A program made the translations under genes and the position numbers. A stretch of 41,050 nucleotides of DNA from Candidatus Melainabacteria bacterium (lineage in GTDB: Bacteria > Cyanobacteriota > Vampirovibrionia > Obscuribacterales > Obscuribacteraceae), in assembly GCA_003153555.1 (NCBI GenBank), contig PLZS01000123.1:1-41050 (forward strand), in the 5' to 3' direction. The first letter of the stretch is position 1. Each line of letters starts with the position of its first letter. The notes below the pieces were generated by a model, which worked only from the letters and a program-made list of their open reading frames with translations, had not been told where the DNA came from and did no database searches. Below are positions 1-7,667 of the stretch, piece by piece.

Positions 1-46
1 TCATCGTCAAGCTACGCAGTTTTGTCTCAGCCATTTTGCACCTCTG

Positions 47-82
47 GAATTCCTTACATTTCTGAATTCCTTACTTCCTTAC
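47..82. repeat. short direct repeats of TTCCTTAC
   Basis: Two copies of GAATTCCTTAC (47-57 and 64-74) are spaced 17 bp start to start, followed by a third TTCCTTAC at 75-82. They lie in the non-coding stretch upstream of the small ORF at 173. The 17-bp spacing would suit an operator or small iteron cluster, but nothing else identifies them. Positions 1-172 otherwise show no gene. Confidence 0.4.
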
Positions 83-172
83 AAATGTACCATAGGCTGC
101 TATTTTCGGGCGACCAATCACCCATTTGGGTAATATGACAACCTTGTTCGGCTTGGCTGTAGGATCGGGTTT

Positions 173-430
173 ATGGACATCATCTGGTCACTCGGTTTAA
201 TAGTCGTGCTCTTGCTTGCCCTTAACCATATGGCAGGTGGTCGAGCTTCGAATGTCCTTCGACCTGTGACTGGAATTGCCAGTCGTCTGATCGCGATGGT
301 TGTTCGCGCCGTGACGGGGCTGTTTGGATCGGTCTTCCGGATCGGTGCAGGTTCGATCAAATTACCGAAGCCGAAAGGCACCGACAAATCAGACAGAGGA
401 CCCGGACCACCACCGCCACGGTGGGATTAA
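173..430 (+). CDS. small membrane protein of unknown function
   Basis: Unrecognised 85-residue ORF. Residues 4-18 (IWSLGLIVVLLLALN) form a clear N-terminal transmembrane or signal-anchor segment. A second, less hydrophobic stretch follows at about 35-60, and the tail is charged and proline-rich (PPPPRWD). The ribosome-binding site is weak. It sits alone on the + strand ahead of the mobilisation operon with 334 bp of non-coding DNA after it, so it could be a plasmid entry-exclusion-like or surface peptide, but nothing shows that. The hydrophobic start is the main argument that it is real; chance ORFs of this size do occur. Confidence 0.4.
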   Translation: MDIIWSLGLIVVLLLALNHMAGGRASNVLRPVTGIASRLIAMVVRAVTGLFGSVFRIGAGSIKLPKPKGTDKSDRGPGPPPPRWD

Positions 431-764
431 TCGAGTTCTGAGCGCTAGCTCAGTTCCTTCGTGCGCAGCACGCCCATGGTCTGGAGCGAATCGGTGCGGC
501 GGAGTAGCTTTTGCTTGTCGTTTATTCACGGCTGCGATTGCAGCGCGCGGAGAGGGACGACGCGCAATTGTCGGTTTTGACCCGCACCGGGAGGGAGAGC
601 GAAGCTTGACCATACGGTAAGGCAAGATAAAGTGCTTACGCACCTAATTAAAAATTCCCAGTATACGGGCATTAGAGGCGCCGCACCATTCTAGTAATTA
701 CCGGTGGGCGCCGCATAATCTATATATTACTATGTAGGTAAGGGTTTAGATAGGCGCACCTTTT
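431..764. other. non-coding region upstream of mobilisation operon; candidate oriT
   Basis: 334 bp without a credible gene, directly upstream of the relaxosome and relaxase genes, which is where many mobilisable plasmids carry oriT. It contains two hairpin-forming sequences: GTAAG(g)CA / TGCTTAC at 617-639 and a longer one at 677-712. A direct repeat GGCGCCGCA occurs at 677-685 and 707-715. No nick-site consensus could be matched with confidence, so oriT is an inference from position and structure. Confidence 0.4.
677..712. repeat. inverted repeat with GGCGCC arms (candidate oriT hairpin or operator)
   Basis: Left arm GGCGCCgCACC (677-687) pairs with right arm GGTGGGCGCC (703-712): 10 base pairs with one bulged G and a 15-nt AT-rich loop. 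It ends 53 bp before the first gene of the mobilisation operon. A relaxase or RHH-protein binding site, or an operator for the operon, are the natural readings. Confidence 0.5.
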
Positions 765-1235
765 ATGAACGAACCAAAACCAACCGAACCGAAACGCTCG
801 CTCAAATTCAGCCCAAGAGTCGAGACTCGATTGAACATGTCCGACCTTAAGCGGCTCGATGACGCTGCCAAAACCGCCGGCAAAACTCGGGCCGATTTTG
901 CCAGGCAAGCTTTGCTCTGGTACCTGGACAACCAGGACAAATTGACCCATGACGATCGCGAGGCCGAGGTGGCCCAGGCGATCCGATACGCCACTGACCA
1001 ACACGTCAAAGCAACCAAAAACGGCGTGGACCGAATCTGCAAAATGCTGGCCCGGCAAGGAGCAGCAATCGGCACCCTTTATGAGTTGTCCTGGATGGCC
1101 TTGCCAGACGACGACAATGCCAGGGCTGCATTTGAGGCGGCATCGAATACTGCCAAGCAGAAAATGCGCAGGCACGTCGAGCGGGACGAGGAAGAAATAG
1201 CGAGCAGGACGGCCAAGGTGGTAACCAGCCCGTGA
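765..1235 (+). CDS. ribbon-helix-helix mobilisation accessory protein (MobC-like)
   Basis: A 156-residue basic and acidic helical protein. The N-terminal part (residues about 15-55: LKFSPRVETRLNMSDLKRLDDAA, then KTRADFARQALLWYL) has the strand then two-helix pattern of RHH/MetJ-Arc proteins that bind oriT and recruit relaxases. The rest is a long helical region likely to mediate oligomerisation or relaxase contact. It is the first gene of the operon, and its TGA overlaps the GTG start of the relaxase by 4 nt (1232-1235), which indicates translational coupling. Family knowledge: MobC/TraJ/NikA-type proteins precede the relaxase in this order. The exact family is not assigned. Confidence 0.7.
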   Translation: MNEPKPTEPKRSLKFSPRVETRLNMSDLKRLDDAAKTAGKTRADFARQALLWYLDNQDKLTHDDREAEVAQAIRYATDQHVKATKNGVDRICKMLARQGAAIGTLYELSWMALPDDDNARAAFEAASNTAKQKMRRHVERDEEEIASRTAKVVTSP

Positions 1236-2800
1236 TAGTTGTTCGACACAGCTATATCTCAGCCCGCCGCCAACCGAGGATTGGCGGTAAGCCACCCGGC
1301 GTCGTGGCAATGGGCAAGGCCCTGGCGCACGTAAAGTACATCCAGCATCGGCCAGGTGAGGACCGAGAAAAGGGCGGCCGAGAGTTTTTTGGCGAAGGCG
1401 ATGACGAGTTAAGCTCCAGGCGATTGCGTAAGGCCGTCAGAGAAATGGCCGATGCCAAAGTTGTGGTTCATAAGGTCACTCTGGCGCCCGAGATCAATCC
1501 GGCCGACAAGAAGGCTTTTACTCGCGAGGTCATGAAAGAGCTGGGCAGTGAAAAGGGCCTGGACCTCAACTGGTTTGCTGTCGAGCACAACAATACGGAC
1601 CATCATCACATCCACGTGGTCATTCTCGGCAAGGACAAGAATGGCCGGGATGTCCGCATCGACAAGCGTGACTACGACAAAATCAAAGAGTACGGCGACC
1701 GGCATCTTGAGCGCGTTCACCCCCTCGAAATGGAAAGAGCCCGCGCCGACCGAGAAAAAAAGGAGCATGACCGGCTGCAGGCGAGGAAGCTTGAGCGCGA
1801 CATGCGCAAAATACAGGGGCTTGAATTGCCCTGGATGCATAAGCAAATCATCCGAGAGCAGCTTGAGCCCTACAGCAAATGGAAAGAGCAACAGCTCGCT
1901 AAAGAGCGGGCCAAGTCTGACGGCAAAGACAAAGCACCGGAGGAAGAGAAACCGTATTTTCAAGACACCATCGAGGCTGCCGGAAAAGAGTGGAGTAAGC
2001 GAAACACACTAGGTGAACTCAAAGAGCTGAACAAACACCTGTGGGACAACTATGACGAGCGCATTGACGTACAGGAATACAAAAAGCTAGTTGCCTGGAT
2101 CAAAGAGAAGGAGCGCTTCGGAGAGAAAAACAGGGATGAGGGCGAAAAAGAAAAAGGCCAGGATGAGGCAAAGAAGCCAGCCAAAGAAAAGGACCACTTC
2201 GTTTACGAGGGCAATAAGTACAGCAAGCTCAGCTTCTATGACGAACTCGTGTCACTCAATAGCCGGGTCAACGAGAAAGGCGCTCCTCGCCTGCCGATAG
2301 AGAACTACCAGCAAATGAGGACGTGGCTGGAAGATGCCGACCGATCCCGCTGGAGCGGCGTCCTGGAAAAGCAAATGGACGCTTCAAAGAAGCAGTTTGG
2401 CAAAGAGGGGGCGGCCAAAACCATGCCCGACAATTTTCGGGCGGTTAATCCCTTGCAGGATGCGGTTATGAGAAACCCCGTTGTCGGCATGTTTATGGCG
2501 GGTGCCTCGGTCGCAAACGAGCTGGTGAAGTGGATACCCCTGACCGACCAGCGCGACCGCCTGAAGGAGGGCCGGGATGCCTTAGAAGCGGCCAAATTGG
2601 ACAAACACCAAGAGCACAATCAGCCCGGCCGCCCGGAAGAGCGAAAGGCACAAGATCGAGAGACAATAGAGAAGTTAGACAAAGCAATAGACGAAAACCA
2701 GGCAACCCGCGATAAAAGTAAAGACGACAAGAAGAAAAAACAAAACGATAGACCAAGCGAAGATGACCCATTCGCATTCGACCCCTGGGGGCGCTGGTAA
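1232..2800 (+). CDS. relaxase / mobilisation nuclease
   Basis: A 522-residue protein starting at GTG, coupled to the upstream gene. The N-terminal ~170 residues carry the relaxase fold signature. The metal-binding histidine motif is HNNTDHHHIHVVILG (H119, H124-H126, H128), preceded by ALAHVKYIQHR around residues 30-40. Y36 and Y8 are the candidate nucleophilic tyrosines. The C-terminal two thirds are highly charged, rich in K/E and probably coiled-coil, with a short hydrophobic patch near residue 425 (VVGMFMAGASV). Such proteins nick oriT and pilot single-stranded DNA to the coupling protein encoded immediately downstream with no intergenic base. The three-histidine motif and accessory protein support MOBQ/MOBP-like assignment, but the MOB class is not certain. 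Confidence 0.82.
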   Translation: MIVVRHSYISARRQPRIGGKPPGVVAMGKALAHVKYIQHRPGEDREKGGREFFGEGDDELSSRRLRKAVREMADAKVVVHKVTLAPEINPADKKAFTREVMKELGSEKGLDLNWFAVEHNNTDHHHIHVVILGKDKNGRDVRIDKRDYDKIKEYGDRHLERVHPLEMERARADREKKEHDRLQARKLERDMRKIQGLELPWMHKQIIREQLEPYSKWKEQQLAKERAKSDGKDKAPEEEKPYFQDTIEAAGKEWSKRNTLGELKELNKHLWDNYDERIDVQEYKKLVAWIKEKERFGEKNRDEGEKEKGQDEAKKPAKEKDHFVYEGNKYSKLSFYDELVSLNSRVNEKGAPRLPIENYQQMRTWLEDADRSRWSGVLEKQMDASKKQFGKEGAAKTMPDNFRAVNPLQDAVMRNPVVGMFMAGASVANELVKWIPLTDQRDRLKEGRDALEAAKLDKHQEHNQPGRPEERKAQDRETIEKLDKAIDENQATRDKSKDDKKKKQNDRPSEDDPFAFDPWGRW

Positions 2801-4777
2801 ATGGCCGTACAGATTCGAGATTCCGGCATAGTGCAGGCGACGGCCAAGGATTTTCCGATCCTGGCTGTCAACGTTTTAGACCGGCTCGGCTACCAGGTAT
2901 CGCGGGCAAGCAAGCAACTCGATCAAATACTAGCCACAGAACGCTTAGACGAACAGATAGGCCAAGACTGGTGGCGGCATGAATACCGGGTAGTGCTGCG
3001 CTGGCGCACCGCAAATGTGGGCGGTGTCCTGGTTACTGTTGACCTGGAAGAACGCAAAGGTGGAGCGAGTGAAATCGAGTGCCAGCGCCGTTGTGACAAG
3101 ATATTGCTGGAACTGCAAAACGACGCTGAGCGCGCTGACGACGCCCAGGCGCATCGGGAAAAGAGCACGGTGTATGGCGCGGCACGCTGGGGCACTGAGC
3201 AAGAGCTGCAACAAAACGGCTATTTTCAAAAGACAGCAGATCCTAAACGGCTGATTATTGGCAGGACCGCAGGCGGTCAATACATCCAGGTACCTGAGTT
3301 CTGGACGCATGCTCATGCAATAGTTTGCGGTCGTACCGGTGTTGGGAAGTCTCGCGGTTTCTTCTTCCCGCAACTCATCGAGCGCATTGCCACCAGCATG
3401 ATCGTGACGGAGGCAACGCCCGGTTATGAGGATGGCGAGCTGTACAAGCTGACTTCGGGGTGGCGAAAAATGGCCGGGCACCAGATCTATTGTTTCAATC
3501 CCTCAGATATGACCTCACATCGCATCAATCCAATTGACCGCGTTAGACGCGCTCCTGAAGAGGAAAAAGCAAATCTGGCCGAGAAGCTCGCTGACCTGAT
3601 CATCATGAATGGAGAAAGTGCCGAGGGGCGTGGAGACCAGACCTGGAATAGATCGGAAAAGCTTTTACTCATCCCCCTCATCATGCACGCTGCCGCAGGA
3701 GATCCAGAGCATGGGCATTTTGGCGCCTTGCGCTGGCTTCTTCTAAAAGGTCCTGACGCTTTAGCGAAAGTGCTTTACCGCAGTCCATCGGATGTCGCGC
3801 AAATGGAATTCGAAGGCTGGATGCGTCTTTCTGGCGAAACCAATTTTAAGTATGGTGTCTTTTCTGGACTGATAACTAAGCTCAATCCGTGGATGACCGA
3901 TCAGATGGTAACGCTTACCGAGACGACAGACATCGACCTGGACGCAATGGCAAATCAGCTATTCACCTTCTATTTAGCCGTTCCAAGTCGTTCAAGAGAC
4001 AGCAAATTGATCGGCTCTCTAATGGTCAATTTCTTGCTCGACCATGTTCTGGAAATTCGCGAACGCATGAAGTATCCGCTCACCATGCTCTTGGACGAGT
4101 TTACTAACTTCGGCAAGATTTCAGGCATAGGCGACACTTTGTCGATCATCAGAAAAAACAAAATCGGTCTGATCCTCGGTTTTCAAAATTACTTCCAGCT
4201 AGAGCAGGTCTACAGCAAGCGCGAAGCGCAGATAATCATCGACATGCCTGCGACCCAGGTCTATTTCAAACAAAAAACTTTCCAGGAAGCACGAGATCTT
4301 AGCGAAGCAATAGGGCGTACTACCGTTGAAGAAGCCTCAGTTAGCGACAGTGGCCGCGTGCAGGAGATTATCCAGGGCCGACATCTGATCACTCCGGACG
4401 AACTTATTAGTTTGAACAAAGAGGTGATTGTATTTACCGCTGACACCAAACCGCTCAAGCTGCCTCTCACCGATCCGATGGCTTATGAGCAAGCGCTGTC
4501 TTATGATCCGCCAGTTAGAGAAAAGCACGAAGTTTCCGAATTCGTTCGCAAGCGCGGCCGTTCAGCTCGCGAGCAGACCAAAGAAAAAGAGCCGCAAACA
4601 AAAGCCGAAGAACCGCCAAAGTCACAACCCAAGCCGAAGCCGCAACCGCAAGGTCAAAAAGATGTCCGAGGCGATCGCGAGCGACCGGTAGCAAAACAAG
4701 ACCGAACTGCAAATGAAGAAAATGAGCGTAAGCCATATCCCAAGCGCCAGAAAGATTCCCCAGACTATGATCCATGA
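2801..4777 (+). CDS. VirD4/TraG-type coupling ATPase lacking an N-terminal membrane anchor
   Basis: A 658-residue ATPase whose ATG abuts the relaxase stop codon. Walker A is GRTGVGKS (residues 177-184). Walker B is LTMLLDEF with D432-E433, followed by NFGKI as in type IV coupling proteins. The region around residues 205-250 (ATPGYEDGELY, CFNPSD, RINPIDR) also matches VirD4/TraG proteins. VirD4 proteins normally begin with two transmembrane helices. Here residues 1-130 form a soluble domain (helix, strands, then CDKILLELQNDAE at 98-110) with no hydrophobic segment. The last 90 residues are a K/E/P/Q-rich disordered tail. The neighbouring membrane protein shares the N-terminal domain pattern, suggesting that the anchor is supplied in trans. 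Confidence 0.85.
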   Translation: MAVQIRDSGIVQATAKDFPILAVNVLDRLGYQVSRASKQLDQILATERLDEQIGQDWWRHEYRVVLRWRTANVGGVLVTVDLEERKGGASEIECQRRCDKILLELQNDAERADDAQAHREKSTVYGAARWGTEQELQQNGYFQKTADPKRLIIGRTAGGQYIQVPEFWTHAHAIVCGRTGVGKSRGFFFPQLIERIATSMIVTEATPGYEDGELYKLTSGWRKMAGHQIYCFNPSDMTSHRINPIDRVRRAPEEEKANLAEKLADLIIMNGESAEGRGDQTWNRSEKLLLIPLIMHAAAGDPEHGHFGALRWLLLKGPDALAKVLYRSPSDVAQMEFEGWMRLSGETNFKYGVFSGLITKLNPWMTDQMVTLTETTDIDLDAMANQLFTFYLAVPSRSRDSKLIGSLMVNFLLDHVLEIRERMKYPLTMLLDEFTNFGKISGIGDTLSIIRKNKIGLILGFQNYFQLEQVYSKREAQIIIDMPATQVYFKQKTFQEARDLSEAIGRTTVEEASVSDSGRVQEIIQGRHLITPDELISLNKEVIVFTADTKPLKLPLTDPMAYEQALSYDPPVREKHEVSEFVRKRGRSAREQTKEKEPQTKAEEPPKSQPKPKPQPQGQKDVRGDRERPVAKQDRTANEENERKPYPKRQKDSPDYDP

Positions 4778-4820
4778 GGATTGACTCAATGACAAAATCA
4801 AATTGCAAGGCGGTACTGTA

Positions 4821-5498
4821 ATGGGAATAGGTATAGTTCTTGGTCTGTTTGTCTGGGGTCTGGTCGGTGCCTGCACAAGATTTTATGTCCTGCAGACGCC
4901 TGAGACCGGCGTCATGGAGGGCTTTGTAGCTGGCGTTTGGGCCGCGTGGCCGTTCTTCCATACCGGGCGTGTACAGCGTTATAACTTCCTGCACCCGGTA
5001 CCGAGACGTTACAAAGTCCCGCTGAAGCAAGCATTTGCGAAGGTCAGGCAGATTATCGGTGACAAGACTTACAACTTTGGCGATAAGTGGCACGTATCAA
5101 CAGCAGATACCACAGCGCGCCGCATTACTGCGACTCTGCGGTTTACCGAGGAAGAATCACAAGGTTTCGAAGGCACAAACATATCAAATATCCGCCACAA
5201 GACGCAGCGAGTACAGCGGTTATTAGAGCTGGATGTACAACTCAAAGAAGAGCCAAACGATGTAACTGTCGTGCAATTTGACTTCCATCCAAGGGTTGAG
5301 GGCGTAGCCTTTCATGCATGTGACGCAATAATCGCCGGGGTTGTGAATGATGCGGAAGCAGCACTTGGACCTGGTACTGACGCAGGGAACCCTGCTGATA
5401 CTTCGTTGCCGGCACCGCCATGGTGGCTTATCGGATTGGGCGCTCTAGGTGTTCTCGGGCTCTTTGGTGATGTGATGAAGGCGGTTTTTGGATCATGA
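4821..5498 (+). CDS. two-TM membrane protein with a domain resembling the coupling ATPase N-terminus
   Basis: 225 residues, no recognised family. ATG 4821 has AAGGCGG 7 nt upstream. TM1 is residues 1-20 (GIVLGLFVWGLVGA) and a C-terminal TM follows PPWW at about 201-218 (LIGLGALGVLGLF). Between them is a helix-strand-strand-helix domain (about 65-180). It ends in CDAIIAGVVNDAE (167-179), matching CDKILLELQNDAE at 98-110 of the ATPase encoded just upstream at seven of 13 positions, with a similar preceding strand. This suggests homologous domains and a partner or anchor role for the ATPase. Its stop overlaps the next ATG (ATGA, 5495-5498). Confidence 0.7.
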   Translation: MGIGIVLGLFVWGLVGACTRFYVLQTPETGVMEGFVAGVWAAWPFFHTGRVQRYNFLHPVPRRYKVPLKQAFAKVRQIIGDKTYNFGDKWHVSTADTTARRITATLRFTEEESQGFEGTNISNIRHKTQRVQRLLELDVQLKEEPNDVTVVQFDFHPRVEGVAFHACDAIIAGVVNDAEAALGPGTDAGNPADTSLPAPPWWLIGLGALGVLGLFGDVMKAVFGS

Positions 5499-6589
5499 CT
5501 GAAGAAGAAAAACTGCAAAAAGCCTATTTCATCCTCGGTCTTGAGCCTGGATCGCCGCTGGACAAAATCACAAGACGCCATAAGCGACTGATTATGGTTT
5601 GGCATCCAGACCGCTTCCCGACTGAGGATGGCAAGAAAGATGCAGAAGAAGAACTAAAACAAATCAATAACGCTAAAGACGATCTGAAAAACCATTTCGA
5701 GAAAAACCACAAGGCTAGCGGTCCTTGTGCCTGCAAGTCAAGCACTAGCGGCTCCGCTCAAGGTACTAATCAAGGCGGCGCGCGCACCGGGCAAGGCCCT
5801 GGCCCCGGACCAGGCAAGCGTAAAACGACCCAGGAAACCAACCGCGAAGAGGCGGAAGCGCAGCGGAGAAGCAAGGAACGCCAACAGAAAGCAGCAGAAG
5901 AAGCAGCTGAAAAAGAACGTCAGCGCAGAGAAGCAGCAAGTGCGGAAGCCACTCGGCAGACCACGCAACAGGCCGCAGAACAAACCAAGCTGTTGGATGA
6001 CGAGCGCTTACGCTGGAAGGTCGCTCTTTGCATAGGCGCAGCCTGGATAGGTTTAAGCCTGTTTGGTTGGATTGGAACGAGTGCTAAAGCCATGTGGCAC
6101 GATTTTTCTTGGAAATGGGAACGGGACCATCCATCGCATTCGGACTCCAGTTCCGGGGGATCGAATATCGGTAGTGGGCTGAGCACACCTCCAGTGACAC
6201 AGCCTTATGTAGCTCCGTACAATCAGGCACCAAGCCAGAACAACAACAGCCCGAAGCTGTGGCAAGATCCCTATGCGAACGTAGCACCACCACCGGACGA
6301 TAAAACATCTCCCCCGCCCAACTTATCAACGCCGCTTTCAACTACAACCAGCTTGCAGCCAGCGCCAAGTTTGCAACCAAGCACGTCTAATTTATTTCAG
6401 CAAAGTGATCCGTCAACTGTTCGGCAGCGCGCCAGCAACTTCCTGAACTCAGGCAGCTCGTCGAGCAGCCTGAATATACCCTACACCCCGCACGTTATGC
6501 CAACAAATACGGTGATCCCGCCAGCCAACGGCGTTGAAAATTCTTTCGGTCGCACATTAGAGGACATCAAAAAAAATTCAGGGCAGTGA
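5495..6589 (+). CDS. J-domain (DnaJ-like) membrane protein
   Basis: 364 residues. An N-terminal J-domain spans residues 5-68, with the HPD tripeptide at 37-39 (WHPDR) and helix IV EELKQINNAKDDL. J-domains stimulate the Hsp70 ATPase. It is followed by a glycine-rich linker, an R/E/Q/A coiled-coil (about 110-165), one transmembrane helix at about 175-192 (LCIGAAWIGLSLFGWIG) and a long Pro/Ser/Asn/Gln-rich tail. No G/F or zinc domains of a full DnaJ are present. It is translationally coupled to the upstream membrane protein. A J-protein inside a relaxase/coupling-protein operon suggests chaperone recruitment to the transfer machinery at the membrane, which is inference only. Confidence 0.8.
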   Translation: MTEEEKLQKAYFILGLEPGSPLDKITRRHKRLIMVWHPDRFPTEDGKKDAEEELKQINNAKDDLKNHFEKNHKASGPCACKSSTSGSAQGTNQGGARTGQGPGPGPGKRKTTQETNREEAEAQRRSKERQQKAAEEAAEKERQRREAASAEATRQTTQQAAEQTKLLDDERLRWKVALCIGAAWIGLSLFGWIGTSAKAMWHDFSWKWERDHPSHSDSSSGGSNIGSGLSTPPVTQPYVAPYNQAPSQNNNSPKLWQDPYANVAPPPDDKTSPPPNLSTPLSTTTSLQPAPSLQPSTSNLFQQSDPSTVRQRASNFLNSGSSSSSLNIPYTPHVMPTNTVIPPANGVENSFGRTLEDIKKNSGQ

Positions 6590-6593
6590 GGAG

Positions 6594-7073
6594 ATGACTG
6601 TGAAAATCAGAGATATTCGAATACACGCTATATTGCTGCAAACAGCCATGATATGGCTTGTCTGGTCCGCTCTGCCCGGCTGTGCTCAGACCAACGATAG
6701 CACCGCAAATAGTACCACTACTACGACACAAAGCACGACTGATCCAATACTACAAGGCACGGAATTTCAGAAAAAACCAGACAATAATTATGCAGGCATG
6801 GGCAAAGATATCAACCTCAGGAAGGATGCCTGGTCCTGGTATTGGAACGAAAAGGCACATCTAGATATTGACACAGAAGACAAAAATGGCTTCTGGGGAA
6901 ACGACGGTATAAGCTTGTTTTTTAAGGGAATTGCTGACAATTTTGTAGTGCCATTTTGGAATGGTGCGATGGAATATGACTTTATAAGAGGTGGTCTGCT
7001 TTTGGTGATAGCCGGAATGTTACTGGGCTTCGGGGCTTCAATTGTCTTACCTAAGAAACCTGAAAATAAATAA
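6594..7073 (+). CDS. putative lipoprotein with C-terminal membrane segment
   Basis: 159 residues, family unrecognised. The N-terminal signal-like helix ends in a lipobox-like ALPGC with C30 as the predicted acylated residue. A Thr/Ser-rich linker follows, then a hydrophilic domain and a C-terminal TM (GGLLLVIAGMLLGFGASIVL) before KKPENK. GAGGAG lies directly against ATG 6594, so GTG 6600 (six bases on, in frame) may be the real start. It is the last gene of the operon that begins at 765 and is 4 nt after the J-domain gene. A lipid anchor together with a TM helix is unusual. A role in the transfer apparatus is inferred from position. Confidence 0.6.
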   Translation: MTVKIRDIRIHAILLQTAMIWLVWSALPGCAQTNDSTANSTTTTTQSTTDPILQGTEFQKKPDNNYAGMGKDINLRKDAWSWYWNEKAHLDIDTEDKNGFWGNDGISLFFKGIADNFVVPFWNGAMEYDFIRGGLLLVIAGMLLGFGASIVLPKKPENK

Positions 7074-7078
7074 TGCTA

Positions 7079-7525
7079 TTACTGACGCGCTGCTTCGCTA
7101 GGAGTCAGTGGAACGCTTGCACACAGAGGGCTCTTCGACTCTGCTACTAGCTCGTTGAGATTCGATGCGGCAAAAGCAGCTTCTACATGAGCCGTTGCTT
7201 CTGACAGGCGCTTGTGTAAAGGGCAAAGATTGAAGCCGTGCGATTGAATGCCGAGAGGGCATGATTTGATGCGATCAATAGGATCAACCGCGTTGACCAC
7301 ATCCAGGATTGAGATTTCAATTGGCTCTCTAGATAGAACAAAACCACCGCCGATGCCACGCTGTGAATTGACCAGCTTACCTTTCACAAGTTGCTGCATG
7401 ATTTTGCTTAGGTAGCCAGCTGGCACTCTGGTTGTTTCGGCTATTTCTTGTCCAGTAGCGGCGGAATTTCTCATAGCCAGAAAAACCATAGCCCGCAAAG
7501 CATATTCGGCAGTTTGGGAAATCAC
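7079..7525 (-). CDS. Rrf2-family transcriptional regulator (NsrR/IscR-like)
   Basis: 148 residues from a GTG start (7525) with AAAGGAG 9 nt upstream. The N-terminal winged helix is typical of Rrf2 (ISQTAEYALRAMVFLA, PAGYLSKIMQQLVKGKLV, QRGIGGGFVLSR). The cluster loop reads SCPLGIQSHGFNLCPLH. C89 and C101 have the outer spacing of the IscR/NsrR C-x5-C-x5-C triad, but the middle position is S95; a further Cys is at 135. Rrf2 proteins of this type sense NO, iron or redox state through a [2Fe-2S] or [4Fe-4S] cluster. It is divergent from the rubredoxin-RIC-NO reductase genes, with matching operator-like boxes at both promoters, so it is very probably their regulator and also autoregulated. Confidence 0.88.
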   Translation of the reverse strand: MISQTAEYALRAMVFLAMRNSAATGQEIAETTRVPAGYLSKIMQQLVKGKLVNSQRGIGGGFVLSREPIEISILDVVNAVDPIDRIKSCPLGIQSHGFNLCPLHKRLSEATAHVEAAFAASNLNELVAESKSPLCASVPLTPSEAARQ

Positions 7526-7551
7526 GGCAGGTAGCTCCTTTTGCGAACATA

Positions 7552-7567
7552 TATACCTTTATATACA
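7552..7567 (-). promoter_or_regulatory. operator-like box 1, upstream of the Rrf2 gene
   Basis: TATACCTTTATATACA lies 27 bp upstream of the regulator's start. The same core, TACCTTTATRT, recurs in inverted orientation at 7621-7638 in front of the rubredoxin gene. Two mirror-image copies in a divergent intergenic region next to an Rrf2 gene suggest binding sites for that regulator. Confidence 0.55.
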
Positions 7568-7595
7568 GAATACCACGGAATGGGCGATGGCGGTC

Positions 7596-7623
7596 TTGAC
7601 CGGGCTGTTTAAAGTGCTATTAT
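7596..7623 (+). promoter_or_regulatory. sigma70-type promoter of the rubredoxin-RIC-NO reductase genes
   Basis: TTGACC (7596-7601), a 16-bp spacer and TATTAT (7618-7623) match the consensus at five of six positions each. The start of transcription would fall near 7630, inside the operator-like box 2, which fits repression by the divergent Rrf2 protein. Confidence 0.6.
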
Positions 7624-7638
7624 AGACATAAAGGTACA
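7621..7638 (+). promoter_or_regulatory. operator-like box 2, overlapping the -10 and start site
   Basis: The reverse complement reads TGTACCTTTATGTCTATA, matching box 1 in the core TACCTTTATRT. It overlaps the -10 element and predicted start point of the rubredoxin promoter, the classic position for a repressor. Confidence 0.55.
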
Positions 7639-7667
7639 TTTGTTGTTAATAGCTTGAGGGTAGGACC

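Noticed and set aside
765..7073. Complete type IV secretion system
   Set aside because: Only relaxase, accessory protein and coupling ATPase are recognisable; no VirB4, VirB6, VirB8-10 or pilin.
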